From Thiorhodovibrio winogradskyi (GTDB lineage Bacteria > Pseudomonadota > Gammaproteobacteria > Chromatiales > Chromatiaceae): 64,000 bases of DNA. Positions 36,956-46,109 of the stretch are shown one piece after another. Below the pieces are notes generated by a model. The model worked only from the letters and a program-made list of their open reading frames with translations, was not told where the DNA came from and made no database searches. The translations under genes were made by a program, and so were the position numbers. The DNA is taken from positions 1,127,531 through 1,191,530 of the forward strand of contig NZ_CP121472.1 of the NCBI RefSeq assembly GCF_036208045.1. The letters are read 5' to 3'. Position 1 is the first letter of the stretch. Each line of letters begins with the position of its first letter.

Positions 36956-37005
36956 TCCTCCAGTTTGATGAGCCGGTTTGATTTTCCGCTTTGTTGATGG
37001 GCACA

Positions 37006-37740
37006 TCATCCCGGTGGGCTGGTTTCATCTGAATGCCTGGGTGCCTTATCGCCTTCGCGGGCCCTCTGTTGGCCCACGGCATCTCGGCGATCAGCTGTGC
37101 TGGTCTCGACCTGGCGCGCGAGTTCCTTGAGCAGGCACTCGAGCGCGCTGGCCAGGGCGTCGGCGCTGTCGAGGGCGCCATGGTCACCGCCTCGGGCTTG
37201 TTCGCACAGACGGTCAGCCTGCTCGCGCAGCGGCTCGGCGCAGAGGTTGCCGGCAAAGCCCTTGATGGCGTGGGTGAGCCGGAAAAAGGCATCAAGCTCC
37301 CCACTGGCCGCCGTTGCCCGAATCCGCCCTGGGGTGTCTCGCTGGCTGTTGATGGCGGTTTGAAGCAGGCGCGGTACAAAGCCCGGTGAGCTCTCGAAAC
37401 GCTGCCGTAGCGCGGTCCAATCAACCAAGGGCGGCTCGGGGTTGACTGCTTTGTTCTGGCGCTTCTCCGCGGTGTCAGCGGGTGCAATGCCGGCGTGAAA
37501 CATCCGCTCGGGGTCGAAGTCCAGATAGCGCCGCCAATCAAAGCCGGCGCAGCAGTCCTCGATGCCGCTGAGCTGCGGCATCACGCGATCAAGAATAATG
37601 GCGTCGAAGCGCTCCGGTTCGGCATCGAGCAGGTACCAAGCGGCTTCGCCGTCGCTGGCGCACTCCAGTAGGTAGGGTGTTTCTTTCAGGTATTCGCGGA
37701 TGATTTCGGTATCCACCGGGTCATCCTCAACAATCAACAA
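37006..37740 (-). CDS. truncated receiver fused to an HPt domain
   Basis: 244 residues. The N-terminus is a receiver (LIVEDDPVDTEIIREYLKET, phospho-acceptor Asp in AIILDRVMPQL) that stops after about 62 residues; the beta-4/5 strands and the conserved Lys are missing. After a linker an HPt domain follows with LTHAIKGFAGNLCAEPLREQ (phospho-His). The start is TTG, which abuts the stop of the upstream GGDEF pseudogene. The architecture looks like an internally deleted receiver-containing hybrid. Probably non-functional as a receiver; the HPt could still work. Confidence 0.55.
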   Translation of the reverse strand: MLIVEDDPVDTEIIREYLKETPYLLECASDGEAAWYLLDAEPERFDAIILDRVMPQLSGIEDCCAGFDWRRYLDFDPERMFHAGIAPADTAEKRQNKAVNPEPPLVDWTALRQRFESSPGFVPRLLQTAINSQRDTPGRIRATAASGELDAFFRLTHAIKGFAGNLCAEPLREQADRLCEQARGGDHGALDSADALASALECLLKELARQVETSTADRRDAVGQQRAREGDKAPRHSDETSPPG

Positions 37741-38385
37741 TCAATAATCGGTAAGTGGTGGACATGGCAGAGCCCTCCATCGTGGCGATGAGTTGGTGTC
37801 GAGCAGATGCAAAAAGGTGTCACGTTCCAACGGATCGGACCGGTAAGGCTGTACGCCACCTGATTCATGCCGCGCGCTGGCCGCCGCGGCGAGCGCGTGC
37901 CGCAGCAGGGTATCGGCATCGAGATCGGTCCCGCGCGCATCGGCCAGCCCGGCCTTGGCCTTGATCGGCAGGTCGATGCCCGCCAATTCCAACGGGTGGT
38001 TGAGTCCCGTCAGCAAGCGTTGCCCGAGCGCCAGGGTTTCTCCCGTCTCCCCCATGGTCAGGAGCGCAAAGGCCGAGTCGCTGATGCGCGCCAGCAGCGG
38101 TTGTTGGGGATTCACTGCAAGTGGAGCTTTGAGCGGCGGTCTGGGCGGTTCCATGCCAAGCTCGGTGAGCAGTCGTCGTGAGATGTCGCGCACCAGGGGT
38201 TCGGTCACCGCCTGCCCCTATCTCATGCCGACCCGTTTGAGTGCATCCATTTCCACCGCCAGGACGTTGACATTGGTGGTGTCGCCCTGATCAAGCAGGC
38301 GTTGCAGAGACTCGAGAAAAAAGTCCCGGTTGGGCAAGTCGGTGGCGCGGTCATAAAAGTTTGTGTTGGCTGTGTTAGATATCAT
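37741..38385 (-). pseudogene. degenerate GGDEF-type gene with an in-frame amber codon
   Basis: Starts MISNTANTNFYDRATDLPNR then DFFLESLQRLL and LAVEMDALKRVGMR, the first half of a diguanylate-cyclase domain. Codon 56 is TAG, and the same frame continues GQAVTEPLVRDISRRLL... to LDTNSSPRW and a stop at 37741. There is no GGDEF active-site motif (ARISDSAFALLTMG stands at its position). A dead cyclase, or a fragment whose sensor and EAL parts are lost. Confidence 0.65.
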
Positions 38386-38810
38386 TGAAACATGGATTTA
38401 AGAAATAATTTTAGCCGATATGGGGCTGCGTGTTTTAGTACGTTACCCTGTGTTATTACACTTCACGCATGGTTGCAATGCTTGATGTCCGGAACTGGAT
38501 TTGAACTGGATTTGAACTGGATTTGAACGGGAGTTGGCCTGTGCTGTTTTCAGTGCCATCCTTGTCCGGCAACAAATCGATAACTCCAGACGGATGGGTA
38601 ACAGGCAGGATAGAAAACACAATAGACTGGTATCCGCTTATTTAAAGTTTACACCCGGGTTCATGATTGCCGCAACAGGCGGACAGGTCGGAAGCGATGT
38701 TTCACTGATCCGCCATCGGCTGCTGCGTTACCCGATCGCGCCGTCTTTCTTCCGCGCGGAGATTGGATTTTGCCAACACAATTCATTCACAAATAGAAAC
38801 TTCTTTACCA
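38386..38810. other. 425 bp without a gene
   Basis: Includes three direct copies of GGATTTGAACTGG-type 12-mers (about 38493-38528). No protein or RNA gene is recognised. It is likely to hold the promoter of the decayed gene to the left. Confidence 0.4.
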
Positions 38811-38927
38811 GCAATTCCAAATTTCGTTTTCAAGCACCCGGTGATCAGTAGACGCGCCATCCTGGCGCGTCATGAAGCGGCTGGAAGCCGCTTCTACACC
38901 GAATAAGACACCCAAATTTGGAATTGC
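38811..38927 (+). mobile_element. MITE-like inverted-repeat element, copy 1 (117 bp)
   Basis: Terminal inverted repeats GCAATTCCAAATTT and AAATTTGGAATTGC. Inside are two hairpins: GACGCGCCATCCTGGCGCGTC and GAAGCGGCTGGAAGCCGCTTC. Copies with the same ends and hairpins lie at 58319-58447 (opposite orientation) and, shortened, at 60877-60957. Confidence 0.85.
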
Positions 38928-38934
38928 GGCGCCT

Positions 38935-39609
38935 TTACAACTCCGCCCACATGCGCAGCAGGTTGTTGTAGGAGCGATCCACATAGGCGGTATGCCCGGC
39001 CTCGGGCGCATCTTTCAGCAACTGCTCGCGGGCCTGGTTGAGTTCGTAGAGCAGTTCGCGCTGGGCCGGATCGCGCACATAGCTTTGAATCCAGGTCAGG
39101 ACGACCAGGCGTTCGCCCCGAGTCACGGGCGCGACCCAGTGCAGGCTCGATGATGGGTAGAGCACGGCGTCGCCCGCCGCGAGCTTGATGGCACGTTCGC
39201 CAAAGCTGGTGCGAATGGTCAGCTCGCCGCCAGCGTAGGACTCGGGCGGATTCAGAAACACGGTGAGCGACAGATCGGTGCGAAAGCGCGGGCCGCTGGT
39301 GCCCATGACGGGATCATCGATATGGGCACCATAGGTCATGCCCGGCGCATAGCGCGCGACAATGGGCTCCGCCACCCGGTGCGGCAGGGCACCGAAACGA
39401 AACACCGGATGATGCCCGAGGCTCGCCATCAAGATGCGCGCGAGCAAGTCCATGCGCTTGGGCTCTCCAGCCAGCTCCTGGTTGTGCTTGACGCGCGCGG
39501 CGGCGAAGCCGGCACTGAGTTTGCCATCGACAAAGTTGGCGCCCTCCAGCAGCTGCTGCAGTTTCTCGAGCTGCGCCTGGTTGAGGAGTTCAGGGATGGT
39601 CAGCAACAT
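38935..39609 (-). CDS. Fe(II)/2-oxoglutarate-dependent hydroxylase (PiuC/YbiX type)
   Basis: A 224-residue protein starting MLLTIPELLNQAQLEKLQQL. Iron ligands: H and D of YGAHIDDPVM and the distal His of SSSLHWVAPVTRGERLVVLT; the Arg after TRGER is the 2-oxoglutarate anchor. YbiX/PiuC proteins have been linked to iron and siderophore metabolism, but their substrate is unknown. The start at 39609 follows GAGGTGATCC; an upstream ATG would overlap the divergent gene. Cytoplasmic. Confidence 0.85.
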   Translation of the reverse strand: MLLTIPELLNQAQLEKLQQLLEGANFVDGKLSAGFAAARVKHNQELAGEPKRMDLLARILMASLGHHPVFRFGALPHRVAEPIVARYAPGMTYGAHIDDPVMGTSGPRFRTDLSLTVFLNPPESYAGGELTIRTSFGERAIKLAAGDAVLYPSSSLHWVAPVTRGERLVVLTWIQSYVRDPAQRELLYELNQAREQLLKDAPEAGHTAYVDRSYNNLLRMWAEL

Positions 39610-39716
39610 AAATGGATCACCTCGGGTGGTTCTTTGCGCTGGCACGGTGGTCAAAGTGCCTGCCGGTCCTTATGATCGACGCAACACTGATGTCAGGGCC
39701 GCCCGGAGAATTATTG

Positions 39717-40406
39717 ATGATTCTAGAAGCCATTGTTGACGACCAGGTGTTCAGCCTGAACGTCCCCGAGAGCCTGCTCAGCCAGGCCAGCGGATTTTTT
39801 GACCAACTCGACCGCGATATGGATCAGGGCTGGCAGATGAGCCGTGATTGGGTCGCCGCGCCTGACCGCTTGCAGCGCGGGCAGATTGTCGCGGACAAGC
39901 TGCTCACCGCGCTGGAGAACGAGAACGAAAAGCTCGGCATGCTGATGGCCGGCTATCTGCTCGCCCGCCTGCCGGGGCTGAAATCCGTGGAACTCGACAT
40001 CCAGGGCGAGATTCAGAACAATCAGTTTTCTTTTCATCCGGCGGCGGCGAACAACATGACCACCGCTAAACCCACACCACAGAGCGAAAGCTCAAACAAA
40101 CCACCGGTGCAGGCTGCTGGCGATGAGGCCGAGAGCGCCGTCAGCCCGGCTGCCGAGCAGCTCAAGGCCACCGCGCGGGATTGCAGCGGCGCTCCGCGCG
40201 GACTCAGCAAACTTGCCGCCATGGCGCAAGCCGGACAAGATGTGACCAAGGTGTTCAAGGTCGGCAAGGGTTACCGTTTCTCGGTGTTCGATCACAGCGC
40301 GCAAAGCTGGCGGGACGGCCCCCTGCTGAAAACCCAGGAGGAAGCCGAGCGGCTTCGCGAACAAGTCTTCAGCAGTCGTTATGAGGCTCTGCAACGCGCG
40401 GATTGA
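39717..40406 (+). CDS. conserved protein of unknown function
   Basis: A 229-residue protein starting MILEAIVDDQVFSLNVPESL. Residues 1-100 are mainly helical (FFDQLDRDMDQGWQMSRDWV). The C-terminal part has a small domain, VTKVFKVGKGYRFSVFDHSA... LLKTQEEAERLREQV. A disordered Pro/Ser/Ala linker joins them. No catalytic motif or signal peptide. An alternative start nine codons upstream (MSGPPGELL) is possible; GGAG before ATTATTG supports the chosen one. I do not recognise the family. Confidence 0.6.
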   Translation: MILEAIVDDQVFSLNVPESLLSQASGFFDQLDRDMDQGWQMSRDWVAAPDRLQRGQIVADKLLTALENENEKLGMLMAGYLLARLPGLKSVELDIQGEIQNNQFSFHPAAANNMTTAKPTPQSESSNKPPVQAAGDEAESAVSPAAEQLKATARDCSGAPRGLSKLAAMAQAGQDVTKVFKVGKGYRFSVFDHSAQSWRDGPLLKTQEEAERLREQVFSSRYEALQRAD

Positions 40407-40431
40407 TCAAAAGGCCCTCGCACACTGTCTC

Positions 40432-41529
40432 TCAGCCGCCAGCGGACTGATCACGGGTGGCATCGATACTGGCCATGATCTGCTCGGCGGTGACATCCCG
40501 TGTGACCAGGGCGCTGCCAATGCCTTGCAGCAGCACCAGCCGCGGGGCGCCGGCCCGCACCTTTTTGTCCACCGCCATGAGTTCCAGCATGCGCTCGCCG
40601 CCAAGCCCGGGCGGTGGCGCCACCGGCAGCCCGAAGCGTGTGAGCAGCCGGCGGATGCGTGACACCGCAGCGGCATCCAGCCAGCCCAGCTGGCGCGAGA
40701 GTTCCGCCGCCATCACCATGCCCGCCGCGACCGCCTCGCCATGCAGCCAGTCGCCATAGCCCAGACCGGCCTCGATGGCATGGCCGAAGGTATGACCCAA
40801 ATTCAACAGCGCGCGCTGGCCAAGTTCACGCTCATCGGCCTCGACCACCTCGGCTTTGTTCTGGCAGGAACGCTCGATGGCCTCGATCAGCGCGACGGCA
40901 TCGCGGTTGCACAAGGCATCGGCCCGGGCCTCAAGCCAGTCGAAAAAGGCCGGATCGCGAATCAGCCCGTATTTGACCACCTCGGCCAAGCCAGCCGCGA
41001 GTTCACGCGCGGGCAGGGTGCTCAGGGTGTCGGTGTCGGCGATCACCGCCACCGGCTGATGAAAAGCGCCGATCATGTTCTTGCCGGCCGGATGATTGAT
41101 GCCGGTCTTGCCACCGACGGAGGAATCCACTTGCGCGAGCAGGGTGGTCGGCACCTGAATGAAGGAAACCCCGCGCTGATAGCAGGCGGCGGCAAAGCCG
41201 GTGATGTCGCCGACCACCCCGCCGCCGAGGGCGATCAGAGTGCAGTCGCGGGCGAAACGCCGCGCCAGCAAGGCGTCGAAAATGCCATGCCAGGTGTTCA
41301 GTCCCTTGTAAATTTCGCCATCGGGAAGAATGCACTCGGCGACCTGCAGACCCGTCAGCCCAGCGCGCAGCGACTCCAGATAGAGCGGCGCGACAGTGGT
41401 GTTGCTGACCACCATGACCTGTTGGGCGCCGATCCAAGGCCGCAGCAGATCCGGCTCGCGCAGCAGTCCGGGGCCGATGAAAATGGGGTAGGAGCGAGCG
41501 CCAAGATTGATATCGAGCCGTTTGTTCAT
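40432..41529 (-). CDS. aroB: 3-dehydroquinate synthase
   Basis: A 365-residue enzyme of the shikimate pathway (DAHP to 3-dehydroquinate, NAD- and Zn-dependent). Motifs: [40 protein letters not shown] (NAD loop), [20 protein letters not shown], and the metal site [20 protein letters not shown] with [10 protein letters not shown]. Start [10 protein letters not shown]; an upstream in-frame run of about 70 codons is not family sequence. aroK lies 100 bases upstream on the same strand, so the two form the usual aroKB unit. Confidence 0.95.
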   Translation of the reverse strand: MNKRLDINLGARSYPIFIGPGLLREPDLLRPWIGAQQVMVVSNTTVAPLYLESLRAGLTGLQVAECILPDGEIYKGLNTWHGIFDALLARRFARDCTLIALGGGVVGDITGFAAACYQRGVSFIQVPTTLLAQVDSSVGGKTGINHPAGKNMIGAFHQPVAVIADTDTLSTLPARELAAGLAEVVKYGLIRDPAFFDWLEARADALCNRDAVALIEAIERSCQNKAEVVEADERELGQRALLNLGHTFGHAIEAGLGYGDWLHGEAVAAGMVMAAELSRQLGWLDAAAVSRIRRLLTRFGLPVAPPPGLGGERMLELMAVDKKVRAGAPRLVLLQGIGSALVTRDVTAEQIMASIDATRDQSAGG

Positions 41530-41629
41530 GAGGCTGGTTGAGTAAGGACTGGTCTGGAGCATAGTGGGATGGGTGGATCCGCTTCGCTTCATCGATCCTA
41601 CCCGTCCAGGTTGTTCTTGAAACCTCACC

Positions 41630-42154
41630 TTAGGGTGTTTCATCTTCCAGCCGACGGGCGATTTCCTTGACCACGGATGCGGTTCCCCGTCGCTCGGTCG
41701 AGACCACCATGTCAGCGACTTGACGGTACACCGGCTCACGGACGGCCATCAGCTCTTTCAGTGTGGTCAAGGGATCCTCGTTCGCGAGTAGGGGGCGGTT
41801 GCGATCTCGCGCGGTGCGCGCATGCTGCTGCTCGGCACTGCAGTGCAGGTAGATCACGAACCCGCGCGCGGCCAAACGTTGACGGTTTTCGGCCACCATC
41901 ACGGCACCACCGCCGGTGGCGAGCACCACGCCGTCCTGTTCAGTGAGATCCTCGATCACCTGGCGCTCGCGGGCGCGAAAGCCAGCTTCCCCCTCGAACT
42001 CAAACACCGTGGGAATATCAACACCCGTGCGCTGCTGAATTTCCTGATCGCTATCGAGGAACTCGTATCCCAGCGTCTCGGCCAACTGGCGCCCAATGGT
42101 ACTTTTGCCGGCACCCATGGGTCCGACCAAAAAAATATTTGGAGGCAATGTCAT
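41630..42154 (-). CDS. aroK: shikimate kinase
   Basis: A 174-residue kinase. P-loop [20 protein letters not shown], then [20 protein letters not shown] with the shikimate-binding Asp, the [20 protein letters not shown] segment, [14 protein letters not shown] (substrate loop), and the lid region [20 protein letters not shown]. It phosphorylates shikimate at O3. Start [11 protein letters not shown] (42154). Linked to aroB. Confidence 0.95.
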   Translation of the reverse strand: MTLPPNIFLVGPMGAGKSTIGRQLAETLGYEFLDSDQEIQQRTGVDIPTVFEFEGEAGFRARERQVIEDLTEQDGVVLATGGGAVMVAENRQRLAARGFVIYLHCSAEQQHARTARDRNRPLLANEDPLTTLKELMAVREPVYRQVADMVVSTERRGTASVVKEIARRLEDETP

Positions 42155-42233
42155 GGCGCACAGATATGCCAGATTTGCCGACTCAGGGCAAGGCAAGCGA
42201 TCAATCTTTCTGCGCGGACGCCCTGAGCGCGCT

Positions 42234-42239
42234 TATACT
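42234..42239 (+). promoter_or_regulatory. possible -10 box of the sdhCDAB operon
   Basis: TATACT, 67 bases before the sdhC start. The matching -35 is weak (TGCGCG region), so this is a guess at the promoter. Confidence 0.3.
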
Positions 42240-42305
42240 AGTCGGCCTTCGTTCGGTCCCCTTGTCACAATGAACCCTTGCTGATTCTGATCCCATCATT
42301 AGCAC

Positions 42306-42704
42306 ATGAGCCCCCATCAGCCTCTGACCACGGCCCAGCCGCGTCCCGTCTTTCTCGAGCTTTGGCGTATCCGCCTGCCTATGCCCGGGGTGGTTTCCAT
42401 TCTGCATCGCATCAGCGGCGTGCTCATGGTGCTGGCGATCCCAGTCGGTGCTTGGGCGCTGGGGGCGGCCGTGGTGACGCCAGCGGGCTATGACCGCATC
42501 ACTGGTCTATTAAGCGCTCCACTGATTAAGTTCGCGCTCCTGGTGCTCCTGTGGTCTTTTTTGCATCACCTGTTCGCGGGTCTGCGCTACCTTGTCATGG
42601 ACCTTGGTCAGGCGATCGACCTCAAGCAAGCGCGGCTCACGGCGGCCCTCGCGCTGGGCGCGGGACTGGTGATCACACTCATTCTCGGCGGGGTGTTGCT
42701 ATGA
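42306..42704 (+). CDS. sdhC: succinate dehydrogenase cytochrome b subunit
   Basis: A 132-residue membrane subunit of complex II with three helices. RPVFLELWRIRLPMPGVVSI carries the quinone-side motif; HRISGVLMVL opens helix 1; WSFLHHLFAGLRYLVMDLG holds the haem-ligand His. Its stop overlaps the sdhD start (ATGA). Confidence 0.9.
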   Translation: MSPHQPLTTAQPRPVFLELWRIRLPMPGVVSILHRISGVLMVLAIPVGAWALGAAVVTPAGYDRITGLLSAPLIKFALLVLLWSFLHHLFAGLRYLVMDLGQAIDLKQARLTAALALGAGLVITLILGGVLL

Positions 42705-43066
42705 GCCGTCAAGCCTCTGGCCTCAAAGCCTGGGTGATACAGCGCTTGAGTGCGGTCTATATCGCGCTGTTCGGCAGCTACCTGGTTATTCGCCTGATGT
42801 TCGCCCCCCCCGTCGATCATCAAGCCTTCGTCGGCTGGCTGGCCTCTCCGCTGGTGGCGCTCGCGCTGCTGCTTTATATCCCGCTGCTGCTGCTGCATGC
42901 TTGGGTCGGCGTGCGCGATGTGCTGATTGACTATGTCAAGCCGTCCGGACTGCGCATGGGGTTACTCAGCCTGTTCGCCCTGATGCTGCTTGCCTCTGGA
43001 CTTTGGGCCGCGCAAGCGGTGGTTTTGGCACGCGCTCTGGTGATCGGATCGGGAGGCATGGGGTAA
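42701..43066 (+). CDS. sdhD: succinate dehydrogenase hydrophobic anchor subunit
   Basis: A 121-residue three-helix protein: AWVIQRLSAVYIALFGSYLV opens helix 1, LYIPLLLLHAWVGVRDVLID carries the likely haem His and an Arg/Asp pair near the quinone. Overlaps sdhC by four bases and ends three bases before sdhA. Confidence 0.9.
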   Translation: MSRQASGLKAWVIQRLSAVYIALFGSYLVIRLMFAPPVDHQAFVGWLASPLVALALLLYIPLLLLHAWVGVRDVLIDYVKPSGLRMGLLSLFALMLLASGLWAAQAVVLARALVIGSGGMG

Positions 43067-43069
43067 GAC

Positions 43070-44833
43070 ATGGATTTACAGCACCGGCATTTCGATGCCC
43101 TGATCATTGGCGCCGGCGGCGCCGGACTGAACGCGGCCCTGCGCCTGGCCAGCGCCGATTATCGCGTCGCTGTGGTGTCAAAGGTCTTTCCGACCCGCTC
43201 CCACACGGTGGCGGCTCAGGGTGGCGTGAACGCGGCCCTGGCGAATGTGCTGCCGGATAACTGGCACTGGCACATGTTCGATACAGTCAAGGGGTCTGAT
43301 TACCTGGGTGACCAGGACGCCATCGAGACCATGTGCCGCGAGGCCATTCCGACCGTCTATGAACTGGAACACGCCGGGGTGCCCTTCTCCCGGCTCGAGA
43401 ATGGCAAAATCTATCAGCGCGCCTTTGGCGGCATGAGTCAAAACTTTGGTGGCGAGCAAGCCGCGCGGACTTGCGCCGCGGCTGATCGCACCGGGCATGC
43501 CATTTTGCACACCCTGTATCAGCAGAATATCCGCGCACGCACCCATTTTTTCGATGAGGTCTTCGCGGTCGACCTGCTGCGCGACGAGGATGGCGTGGCG
43601 CTCGGCGCCCTGGTGCTGGATATCGCCACCGGCGAACCGCTGGTGATCGAGGCAAAAACCACCCTGATTGCAACCGGCGGCTATGGACAGGTCTTTCGCA
43701 CCTGCACCAATGCCTTCATCAATACGGGCGATGGCATGGCCATGGCACTGCGCGCCGGTTTGCCGCTGCAAGATATGGAGTTTTATCAATTCCACCCAAC
43801 CGGCGTCGCTGGCAAGGGCATGCTGATCACCGAGGGCGCGCGTGGTGAAGGCGGCTATCTGATCAATGCCACTGGCGAGCGCTTCATGGAGCGCTATGCG
43901 CCCAAGGCGCTGGATCTGGCCAGCCGCGACGTGGTGGCGCGCGCTATCGTGACCGAAATTCGCGCAGGCCGGGGTTGCGGCCCGCAGCGTGATCATGTGC
44001 TGCTCAAGCTCGATCATCTCGGCGCCGATGTTGTTCATCAGCGCCTGCCCGGTATCGTCGACATCTGCCGGGTCTTCCAGGGCATCGATCCGGCTGAAAA
44101 ACCCATTCCAGTGTTTCCGACCGCGCACTATGCCATGGGCGGCATCCCGACCGACCGCGCCGCCCGGGTGGTGGCGCCGGCTCGCCATGGACCGGAAGAA
44201 TACGTCCCCGGACTCTATGCCGCCGGTGAATGCGCCTGTGTCTCGGTGCATGGCGCCAATCGCCTGGGTGGCAACTCACTGCTGGACATCCTGGTGTTCG
44301 GCCGCGCCGCTGGGCAGGACATCGAACGCTATCTGAGCGAGAACCCCAATCATCGTCCCCTCACCGCCAACCATCTCGAGCCGGCCCTGGCTCGGCTCGC
44401 GCGCTGGGAGCGCCAGGGCGACGGCGAACCCGTGCATGTGGTCAAAGCCGATTTGCGCAAGCTGATGGAAGATCATTGCGGCGTCTTTCGCGACCATGAC
44501 ACCATGACGCAGGGCATCGAGAAGCTGCGTGCGCTGCGCGCACGGGTCGAGAGCGCACGCTTGCAGGATCACAGCCGAACCTTCAATACCGCCCGCATCG
44601 AAGCCTTGGAACTCGACAACCTGGTCGATGTCGGCATGGCCACCCTGGCCACGGCGCTGGCACGCGAGGAAAGCCGCGGCGCCCACTCGCGCGTCGACTT
44701 CCCCGAACGCGACGATGTCCACTGGATGAAGCACAGCCTGTTCTGGCGCGAAGGCGATCGGGTCGAGGCCAAACCCGTGCGCACCAAGCCGCTGACGGTG
44801 GACAGCTTTCCGCCCAAGGCGCGGGTTTATTGA
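43070..44833 (+). CDS. sdhA: succinate dehydrogenase flavoprotein subunit
   Basis: A 587-residue flavoprotein. FAD-binding Rossmann loop DALIIGAGGAGLNAALRLA, covalent-FAD His45 (FPTRSHTVAAQGGVNAAL), substrate region QFHPTGVAGKGMLITEGARG and HYAMGGIPTD, and the late VHGANRLGGNSLLDILVFGR. It oxidises succinate to fumarate and passes electrons to SdhB. Full length for the family. SdhE, needed to attach FAD, is encoded downstream of sdhB. Confidence 0.97.
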   Translation: MDLQHRHFDALIIGAGGAGLNAALRLASADYRVAVVSKVFPTRSHTVAAQGGVNAALANVLPDNWHWHMFDTVKGSDYLGDQDAIETMCREAIPTVYELEHAGVPFSRLENGKIYQRAFGGMSQNFGGEQAARTCAAADRTGHAILHTLYQQNIRARTHFFDEVFAVDLLRDEDGVALGALVLDIATGEPLVIEAKTTLIATGGYGQVFRTCTNAFINTGDGMAMALRAGLPLQDMEFYQFHPTGVAGKGMLITEGARGEGGYLINATGERFMERYAPKALDLASRDVVARAIVTEIRAGRGCGPQRDHVLLKLDHLGADVVHQRLPGIVDICRVFQGIDPAEKPIPVFPTAHYAMGGIPTDRAARVVAPARHGPEEYVPGLYAAGECACVSVHGANRLGGNSLLDILVFGRAAGQDIERYLSENPNHRPLTANHLEPALARLARWERQGDGEPVHVVKADLRKLMEDHCGVFRDHDTMTQGIEKLRALRARVESARLQDHSRTFNTARIEALELDNLVDVGMATLATALAREESRGAHSRVDFPERDDVHWMKHSLFWREGDRVEAKPVRTKPLTVDSFPPKARVY

Positions 44834-44909
44834 AGGGTGAAGGGTGAAGTTTAAGGGTTGATTGGGGGACGTTGGTGACAGCACGCAGTTTTCGTGGGGA
44901 GCACTTGGG

Positions 44910-45602
44910 ATGAAAATTCGGGTTTATCGATTCAACCCAGAGCGCGATACCAAGCCGCGCATGCAGAGCTTTGAGGTCGCGGCGCGTCCGGGCATGATGT
45001 TGCGCGAGGCGCTGCTTGAGATTCGCGCGCTTGATGAGAGCTTTGGCTTTCGCCATTCCTGTGGCGAGGGCGTTTGTGGCTCTGACGGCATGAATGTCAA
45101 TGGCGTCAACTGCCTGGCCTGTGTGACCCCCCTGGCTGATCTGAAGGAACCGGTCGAGGTCCGCCCCCTGCCCGGCCGCCCGGTTATTCGCGATCTGATC
45201 GTCGATATGAGTCAGTTCTACGAGCAATACCGCGCGGTCAAGCCTTACTTGATTCGCACCGAACCGCTGCCGGAGCAAGAAATCCGCCAGACACCGGCCG
45301 AGCGCGACCGCCTTGATGGTCTCTATGAGTGCATTCTGTGCGGCTGCTGCTCGACCGCCTGCCCGTCCTTCTGGTGGAATCCGGACAAGTTCCATGGGCC
45401 GGCCGCGCTCCTGCAGGCTTGGCGCTTTCTCGCCGACAGCCGCGACCAGGCCACCGATGAGCGCCTGGATGCACTCGAGGGCCCCTACAAGCTGTTTCGC
45501 TGCCATAGCATCATGAACTGCGTCGAGGTCTGCCCGAAAGGGCTCAACCCGACCAAGGCGATCGGCAAGATCAAAGAGTTGATGCTCGAGAAGGCGGTTT
45601 AG
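44910..45602 (+). CDS. sdhB: succinate dehydrogenase iron-sulfur subunit
   Basis: A 230-residue protein. [2Fe-2S] ligands in SCGEGVCGSDGMNVNGVNCL followed by AC; [4Fe-4S] in ECILCGCCSTACPSFWW; [3Fe-4S] and final Cys in CHSIMNCVEVCPKGLNPTKA. Start at 44910 (MKIRVYRF). A 76-base gap with GAAGGGTGAAGGGTGAAG repeats separates it from sdhA. Confidence 0.95.
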   Translation: MKIRVYRFNPERDTKPRMQSFEVAARPGMMLREALLEIRALDESFGFRHSCGEGVCGSDGMNVNGVNCLACVTPLADLKEPVEVRPLPGRPVIRDLIVDMSQFYEQYRAVKPYLIRTEPLPEQEIRQTPAERDRLDGLYECILCGCCSTACPSFWWNPDKFHGPAALLQAWRFLADSRDQATDERLDALEGPYKLFRCHSIMNCVEVCPKGLNPTKAIGKIKELMLEKAV

Positions 45603-45702
45603 GCGCCAAGCATGCAGCTCCCACAAATCATGCGGCTGCTGTTACTGCCAACCGGCCAGTTTCACCGACCGCTGTGATCCACCCGGGCCCCTAAAGCAAT
45701 AC

Positions 45703-45993
45703 ATGGACGATACCGAGCCTCTTTCAGCCGATGCCGACCTGCGCCGCTTGCGCTGGCAATGCCGGCGCGGAATGCTTGAACTCGACTTGCTGCTCAGCGA
45801 CTTTATCGATCAGGGTTACGCCCAACTCTCAAGTACCGAAAGAGCGGACTTCGCGCGTCTGCTTGGATGTCAGGACCAACGTCTGCACGACTGGCTGATT
45901 GGCCATTCCGAACCATCAGATGCCGCGCTGCGCGCGCTGGTTGAGCGCATCCGGAGCGTTCAGCTGGAGCCAGGTCAAGAGGTCAGGCCGTGA
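45703..45993 (+). CDS. sdhE: succinate dehydrogenase assembly factor 2 (FAD assembly)
   Basis: A 96-residue helical protein of the SdhE/CptB family. The RGxxE motif is in RWQCRRGMLELDLLLSDFID, followed by LLGCQDQRLHDWLIGHSEPS. It promotes covalent attachment of FAD to SdhA. It lies 100 bases after sdhB, which supports the assignment. Confidence 0.9.
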   Translation: MDDTEPLSADADLRRLRWQCRRGMLELDLLLSDFIDQGYAQLSSTERADFARLLGCQDQRLHDWLIGHSEPSDAALRALVERIRSVQLEPGQEVRP

Positions 45994-46109
45994 TAAGGGA
46001 CTCCGCCTGCCGTCGCTGTCCTTTGCTCTGATGGGCCAAAACCAAGGCGCCATTGCCGCCGAATCTAGCCAGTTCAATCTCCAGCTCCCATCCCAGCGCA
46101 AAATCAAGA

